Assembly: GCA_030145845.1 (NCBI GenBank)
Contig: JAIXHJ010000007.1
Span: 149,887 to 213,886, forward strand
Reading direction: 5' to 3'
DNA length: 64,000 nucleotides
Source of the DNA: Pseudomonadota bacterium
Lineage (GTDB): Bacteria > Pseudomonadota > Gammaproteobacteria > Pseudomonadales > Oceanobacteraceae
The notes beneath the pieces were generated by a model. The model made no database searches, had not been told where the DNA came from, and was given only the letters and a program-made list of their open reading frames with translations. Position numbers and translations under genes: made by a program. Shown here piece after piece: positions 59,504 through 64,000 of the stretch (the first letter of the stretch is position 1; every line of letters starts with the position of its first letter).

Positions 59504-60109
59504 ATGCTGACACGCTTAACGAAACTGACTGCCTGCACCCTGCTCGGCGCTGCTGTTCTGGCCGGCACTGGCTGTACCACCAAGGTAACCCGTCTGGACA
59601 GCAGCGAAGAAGTCGCGCTGTCTGACCGCTGGAACGCCAAAGATTCTGAGCTGGTGGCCAATGAAATGATCAGCGACATGCTGTCATTCCCCTGGGCACG
59701 TGATTTTGAGATGAACAACAGCCGCCGGCCGACGGTGATCATTTCGCGCATCGCCAACAAATCCCATGAACACATTGCCATCGACACCTTCGTCAACGAT
59801 ATCAAACGCGCCATTATCCGTTCCGGCCGGGCTGATTTTGTTGCTGGCGGTGACGAGCGGGATGCGGTCCGCGATGAGCGCCGTGATCAGGAGCTTAATG
59901 CCAAAGATGCGAAGGCCATGGGGCAGGAAAAAGCGGCGGATTTCGCCCTGTCCGGTACCATCAACTCGATTGTTGATCAGGTCGGCAACGACCGCGTGAC
60001 CTTCTATCAGGTGGACCTCAAACTGATCGATATGGAATCCAATATCGAAGTCTGGAACGGCCAGAAGAAGATCCAGAAACTGCAGGAAAAATCCAAGTTC
60101 GGTTTTTAA
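59504..60109 (+). CDS. LpoB-like penicillin-binding protein activator lipoprotein
   Basis: A 201-residue lipoprotein (lipobox AGTGC) of COG3417, the LpoB family. The core has RPTVIISRIANKSHEHI and FVNDIKRAIIRSG, followed by GQEKAADFALSGTI and a closing VWNGQKKIQKL. E. coli LpoB stimulates PBP1B, but in this gene setting the target could differ. It sits 31 bases after the COG3014 gene. Confidence 0.88.
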   Translation: MLTRLTKLTACTLLGAAVLAGTGCTTKVTRLDSSEEVALSDRWNAKDSELVANEMISDMLSFPWARDFEMNNSRRPTVIISRIANKSHEHIAIDTFVNDIKRAIIRSGRADFVAGGDERDAVRDERRDQELNAKDAKAMGQEKAADFALSGTINSIVDQVGNDRVTFYQVDLKLIDMESNIEVWNGQKKIQKLQEKSKFGF

Positions 60110-60127
60110 CCGCGGGGAGGATCGCGC

Positions 60128-61177
60128 GTGAACAGACGTATTCTGGCCGCAGCTCTGGTGCTTGCCGGCGTCAGCCTGTTACCGGCCTGTGCCGGTCCTG
60201 ACAGCCGCAGTGGCAGTAGCGCAGCGGAGGCGGAACTGGCCGCCGCCGGGCAGCCTTTCTGGGTGACCCGGCCGCCGCTGAAAAACGGCATGGCCTATGG
60301 TGTTGGCTCGATGGAGATTTATGGCGACCAGGCGGCAGCGCTCAAACGTGCGGCCGAGCTGGCGCGGGTGGATCTGGTTGCGCAGCTGAAGGTGACGGTC
60401 AGCGGTGACTTTTCCAGCACCACCACGGAAACCTCCGGCAGCGGCCGCGACAGTGAGGTACAGCGCAGTGTCAGTAACTATGCCCGCAGTCAGGTTGCGC
60501 CGGCCGAGCTGGATGAAATCATTACCGCCGATACCTACACCGACGGGCGCTACGCCTACGCCCTGGTGGAACTGGACCGCAGTCAGGCTGCTGCCCGTCT
60601 GCGCCGCGATATTGCCGATGTCGATCAGCAGATTGAAGACATTGCTGCCAGCCCGCTGAGCGGCACGCCACTGCAGCAGCTGCGGCCACTGTTACCGGCG
60701 GTGAAACTGTTTGCCCGGCGCGAGCGTCTGGCGGAACGGCTGCAATTGGTCAGCATGGAGCGCCGTGCAGAACCCGCAAGCGCTGCACTGCGTGCCCTGC
60801 AGCAGTCCATCTATGACCGCATCGGTCAGTTGCGGGTCACCCTGCAGGCCACGGATGAGGGCGCCCGTGAGCTGCTCGGCGGCGTCACCGAAGCCCTGAC
60901 GCAACAGGGGCTGAAAGTGCAGAGCAGCGGCCAGGCGGATCTGCTGTTTACTGTCAGCGCGGCGCTGACCCGCAAACAGCAGGGCGGCAACTACTACGTC
61001 TTTACCCACAGCCGGGTCAGCATCGCCGATGCCGATGGCCGGGTGATGAGTTCCTTCAGCAAACAGGCGAAAGGCGTTTCCGGGCTGCCGGAAGTGGCGC
61101 GGGTTAAGGCCGCGCAGGCGGTGGCGGCACTGATTGCGGATGAACTGGCGGCGACGCTGGTGGATAAGATTCACTGA
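60128..61177 (+). CDS. LPP20-family lipoprotein
   Basis: A 349-residue lipoprotein (lipobox SLLPAC, Cys near residue 21) with the LPP20-type domain: AYGVGSMEIYGDQAAALKRA followed by an ARVDLVAQLKVTV helix. Third member of the COG3014-LpoB-LPP20 run. The gene starts with GTG after GGGAGG. A GC-rich hairpin follows. Function unknown; the co-occurrence suggests one envelope complex. Confidence 0.85.
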   Translation: MNRRILAAALVLAGVSLLPACAGPDSRSGSSAAEAELAAAGQPFWVTRPPLKNGMAYGVGSMEIYGDQAAALKRAAELARVDLVAQLKVTVSGDFSSTTTETSGSGRDSEVQRSVSNYARSQVAPAELDEIITADTYTDGRYAYALVELDRSQAAARLRRDIADVDQQIEDIAASPLSGTPLQQLRPLLPAVKLFARRERLAERLQLVSMERRAEPASAALRALQQSIYDRIGQLRVTLQATDEGARELLGGVTEALTQQGLKVQSSGQADLLFTVSAALTRKQQGGNYYVFTHSRVSIADADGRVMSSFSKQAKGVSGLPEVARVKAAQAVAALIADELAATLVDKIH

Positions 61178-61183
61178 GCCAAA

Positions 61184-61203
61184 GCCGGGGAGACCTCCCC
61201 GGC
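61184..61203 (+). terminator. GC-rich hairpin after the LPP20 gene
   Basis: GCCGGGGAG-AC-CTCCCCGGC, a 9-bp stem with a two-base loop, seven bases after the stop and without a T-run; it may stall polymerase or protect RNA. Confidence 0.45.
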
Positions 61204-61226
61204 AATGCCTCGGCCGCCGGTAAGGC

Positions 61227-61808
61227 TCAGCTGCTCTGGCGCACCCCTTCAATGTTCAGTTCCAGCATCACACTGTCTGATTGCGGATCCGCACCATAGT
61301 GAATACCGTAATCCTGCAGATGCAGTACGGTCATACCCTGAAAGCCGGCCAGATAATGGCCATTCCTGTCTTCGCCTTCACCGACTTTCTCCAGCGCAAT
61401 GCTGATGCGGTGGGTGACGCCATGCAGAGTCAGTTCACCGCTGAGTCTGCCGGTATTGTCGGTCGTGGCGTGGTAGCTGGTGCTGTTGAATGTGGCGGCG
61501 GGAAAGTGACTGACATCCAGCAGCGCGTCACTTTTCAGCAGCGCATCGCGCGGCGTGTTGTTGCTGTCGATACTGGCGGTATGGATGGTGATCTGCACGG
61601 ATGACTGTTCAGGGGCCGTGGCGCTCCAGTCAAACTGCCCGGAAAAATCATCGAAGCGTCCCGTGACCCAGCCGTAGCTGAGATGCGGCACCCGGAAATT
61701 GATTGCGGCATAACCGCCGCGGCTGTCGATCTGGTAGGTATCGGCGAAAGCAACGCCGGGAATGATGCCGGAACAGGCCAGGCCTGCGGCCAGAATGAGG
61801 TTTTTCAC
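61227..61808 (-). CDS. YceI-family periplasmic lipid-binding protein
   Basis: A 193-residue protein with a signal peptide ending at VAFA. The mature part is a YceI lipocalin-like barrel: YQIDSRGGYAAINFRVPHL near the start and the late GELTLHGVTHRI motif. Members bind isoprenoids or other amphiphiles in the periplasm. It is transcribed toward the LPP20 gene. Confidence 0.92.
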   Translation of the reverse strand: MKNLILAAGLACSGIIPGVAFADTYQIDSRGGYAAINFRVPHLSYGWVTGRFDDFSGQFDWSATAPEQSSVQITIHTASIDSNNTPRDALLKSDALLDVSHFPAATFNSTSYHATTDNTGRLSGELTLHGVTHRISIALEKVGEGEDRNGHYLAGFQGMTVLHLQDYGIHYGADPQSDSVMLELNIEGVRQSS

Positions 61809-61922
61809 GGGACAACTCCAGAGATCCGGGAACGGATGCAGATAATGGGAGAGAGTCCTGTGACCGGAGCCGTGGCTCCGGGTTCAGTTGTCTGTGTCGG
61901 CTTTTGTCAGGGCCGGCGCGGG

Positions 61923-62564
61923 TTACAGCAGGTTGCTGTTGAGGCCCATTTCTCCGGACATGGATGACCAGCGGCTGCCGATGCGGACCAGATTGGTCGC
62001 CTGCAGGCGGCTCATAAAGGCTTTGAAATCGGGATTCTGGTAGGCCTTTTTCGGCCCGAACAGGCGTTCGACGGCGACATTCACCAGCTGGTCCAGATCG
62101 TTGGCAAACGGTTCACCGATCAGGGTGTGCACAATCACGTTGGACAGCGTCATATCCATCGGCACCATTGGCTGGCCGACCTGAGCGATATAGGTTTCGT
62201 TCACTTCTTCCAGCAGCCGCTGAGCGAGGTATGCCTTGCCCATCAGGCAGGTCAGGGCGGTGCCTTCGTTCAGGGCTTTCGGTGGCAGGGTAAAGAACTC
62301 GCTGGCGACCTGAACAATCGGCGCCACGTATTGCGTCAGCCCGGCTTCCAGTGCGGCATCCTGCAGATCGTGCAGCATCTGCGGCGCATCCTCAATGTAA
62401 CGGACGACAAACTGCAGCAGTTTTTCTGCCGGCTCACCATCGGGCAGGTCGATAATACGGGCGACCTGATCCGCGCGCTGGCTGAGAGCATGTTGCAGGT
62501 GATGAGAAGTTGCTTCTTCGGCAATGGCGTTGTGAATCTGTTGCCTGATGACTTCCGTGGACAT
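61923..62564 (-). CDS. Hypothetical cytoplasmic protein (213 aa)
   Basis: A 213-residue soluble, mostly helical protein starting MSTEVIRQQIHNAI, with CGAGG seven bases before the ATG; an ATG six codons earlier overlaps the ribosome site. No signal, membrane segment or catalytic motif is visible, and I do not recognise the family. The C-terminus has a GPKKAYQNPDFKAF segment. It stands alone between the YceI gene and the broken dinF. Confidence 0.8.
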   Translation of the reverse strand: MSTEVIRQQIHNAIAEEATSHHLQHALSQRADQVARIIDLPDGEPAEKLLQFVVRYIEDAPQMLHDLQDAALEAGLTQYVAPIVQVASEFFTLPPKALNEGTALTCLMGKAYLAQRLLEEVNETYIAQVGQPMVPMDMTLSNVIVHTLIGEPFANDLDQLVNVAVERLFGPKKAYQNPDFKAFMSRLQATNLVRIGSRWSSMSGEMGLNSNLL

Positions 62565-62764
62565 AGCTTGCCTCGTTTCCAATCTGCCATCCCGGACTGC
62601 CTGTCAGCGGATACATGATGCTGTACAGCGGTATGGCACTACTCAGACTGAAATTAATAACAGAACTCTCTGTTTGGAAAAATTCTTTAAAATCAGTGGT
62701 TTAAGCGTCTAATTTCGTTGCTTGTGGGAAAGTATAGTAAAGTTTGACGCCCTAACCAGACGAT

Positions 62765-63868
62765 TTACATAAAATTTTGCGGACTGCGCCACAGTGTCAG
62801 GAAAGTCCTGTACATAAAAACCGCGCGGGCGAGCATAAACGCATAGAAACTCCACCACAGGCCGCTGTTTCCCCAGTCGCTGGTCAGCCACCACAACGGC
62901 AGAAACACCAGCAGCGCGGCGGCAATCATGGCATTGCGCATACTGGCTGTGGCCTGCGCACCGATAAAGACACCATCCAGCCAGAATCCGGCCATACCTA
63001 TGACCGGCAACCAGAACAGAAAGTTCTGGTACTGGCTGAGAACCGGCAGTAACTGCGGGTTATCGGTCAGCTGCTGCAGCAACCAGGGGCCGGCGGCGAC
63101 AAACGCCAGGCTGAGCAGCAGTGCCATGATCAGCATATCCACCCCGGTGAGGGCGATGGTGCGGCGCACTGTCTGTGGCTGCTGTTGCCCCAGCGCCTGC
63201 CCGGTCAGACTCTCGGCGGCGTGAGCAAAGCCATCCAGGGCATTGGATATCAGCATCAGCAGCGCGATCAGCATGGCGTTGGCGGCCAGTACCAGTTCAC
63301 CCTGGCGGGCGCCCTGAGCCGTAAAGAAAGCAAACACCCCGAGCAGCAGCAGGGTGCGCACAAACAGATGGCGGTTGATACGCAGCATCGGCGCCAGCAG
63401 CGCCAGCGGCGGACGTTTTCCCGGGCTGACCAGACCCAGCCGGTACGCCGCCAGCAGGGCCAGCAGCAGACCGCTGTAGTCAGCAATCACGCTGCCCAGT
63501 GCGACGCCGCCGCTGGTCATATGCAGATGGAAAACAAACAGATAGTCGAGCGCGGCATTGATCAGGTTAGCGATGGTCAGCACGATCAGTGGAATGCGGG
63601 TGCGGCCAAGGCCGATAAACCAGCCGGTGAGCACATACTGGCCCAGTACCGCCGGTGCCGCGCACAGGCGGATAAGCAGGTAATCACGGGCACCTTCCTG
63701 TACCGCGCCGCTGCCGCCCATTAATGGCAACAGCCAGGGCAGGGTCAGGGCGGCGGTGGACAGCACCAGTATCAGCACCGGCAGCACCAGCCATAAGGCA
63801 TGCTGCAGCACGGCCACCTGTCCCTGACGGCGGCCTTCGGCCCGGGCGGCGAGGGATGTGGTGCCCAT
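62765..63868 (-). pseudogene. dinF: MATE-family efflux protein (DinF-like), 5'-truncated
   Basis: The 367 codons align with DinF-type MATE transporters from the loop RMGTTGLTAQA onward (here MGTTSLAARA), so the first ~70 residues, including the first two membrane helices, are missing. A normal protein has about 440 residues. The codons upstream of this ATG do not continue the MATE sequence; they run into AT-rich DNA with repeated TTGACA motifs. I infer that an insertion cut the gene. It is probably non-functional, though a shortened product from this ATG cannot be excluded. Confidence 0.8.
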
Positions 63869-63885
63869 ACACGCACACTCAGGTT

Positions 63886-64000
63886 TGTTTTTTTGACAAA
63901 TTAGCTATAAATGCCATAAACACGGCTTTCTAGGGCATTTGTCTAACGTGCTTCTTTGACACTGATAGAACTTCAGAATGTTGACAAAAAAGCCGTTCCA
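63886..64000. mobile_element. Probable transposon end (TnsB/MuA-type) interrupting dinF
   Basis: The sequence becomes AT-rich right where dinF homology stops. It begins TGTTTTTTTGACAAATTAGC, the TGT-then-GACA form of Tn7/Tn5053/Mu-like ends. TTGACA recurs at 63893, 63956 and 63981, and the inverse TTTGTC at 63938, like transposase-binding repeats. The window ends before any transposase gene, and the exact end base is a guess. The 17 bases between dinF and the TGT are unassigned. Confidence 0.5.

Overview
The window carries the chromosomal origin region of a gammaproteobacterium. The order rpmH-rnpA-yidD-yidC-mnmE on the minus strand, an AT-rich gap with DnaA boxes, then dnaA-dnaN-recF-gyrB on the plus strand is the classic oriC neighbourhood. 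Further right, plsC-gmhB, glyS-glyQ, an LpxL-type acyltransferase, trkH-trkA-rsmB-fmt-def, a LysM gene, dprA, tsaC, hemF and aroE follow the Pseudomonas/Oceanospirillales order. This gene order, plus parS sites of the Pseudomonas type, points to a marine Oceanospirillales/Pseudomonadales relative; the genus cannot be fixed from the sequence alone.

Layout. 1-2.8 kb: a decayed copy of the mnmE 3' end, a His-rich CobW/G3E GTPase gene and the intact mnmE, which looks like an integration or duplication scar at a known island insertion site. 2.8-13 kb: membrane insertion, RNA processing and replication-initiation genes, oriC, and four parS sites (two inside recF, two after gyrB). 13-33 kb: mostly conserved housekeeping genes (MscS channel, phospholipid and lipid A acyltransferases, heptose phosphatase, GlyRS, Trk potassium uptake, formyl-Met pathway, DprA), interrupted by a c-type-heme-motif lipoprotein and a soluble kinase/TPR response-regulator pair. 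33-39 kb: an accessory insert between dprA and tsaC with two GLUG-repeat secreted proteins, one very long with internally duplicated units and a GlyGly-CTERM-like tail. 39-45 kb: tsaC, hemF, aroE, an MFS transporter and a choice-of-anchor I lipoprotein.

45-52 kb is the most interesting part. dsbD is divergent from a tightly coupled operon encoding a TlpA-like thioredoxin, a tiny DUF4266 lipoprotein ending in Gly/Cys, a DUF3570 beta-barrel, an ApbE flavin transferase without a signal peptide, and an OmpR-family regulator plus sensor kinase. The divergent promoter region holds five phased CTTAAG-like repeats (11, 11, 10 and 11 bp apart), the format of a PmrA/QseB-type binding array. The layout suggests a self-regulated envelope redox/metal system.

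52-64 kb: a YebC-family protein, a FadL-type porin, a gamma carbonic anhydrase, prlC-yheV, a three-lipoprotein LpoB-like cluster, a YceI protein, an unknown protein and a MATE (DinF) gene whose first ~70 codons are gone. The last ~115 bases are AT-rich and carry repeated TTGACA motifs after a TGT, resembling the end of a TnsB/MuA-type transposon that probably broke dinF and continues beyond the window.

No rRNA, tRNA or CRISPR was recognised. All functional calls come from motif and family recognition by eye, without database searches.
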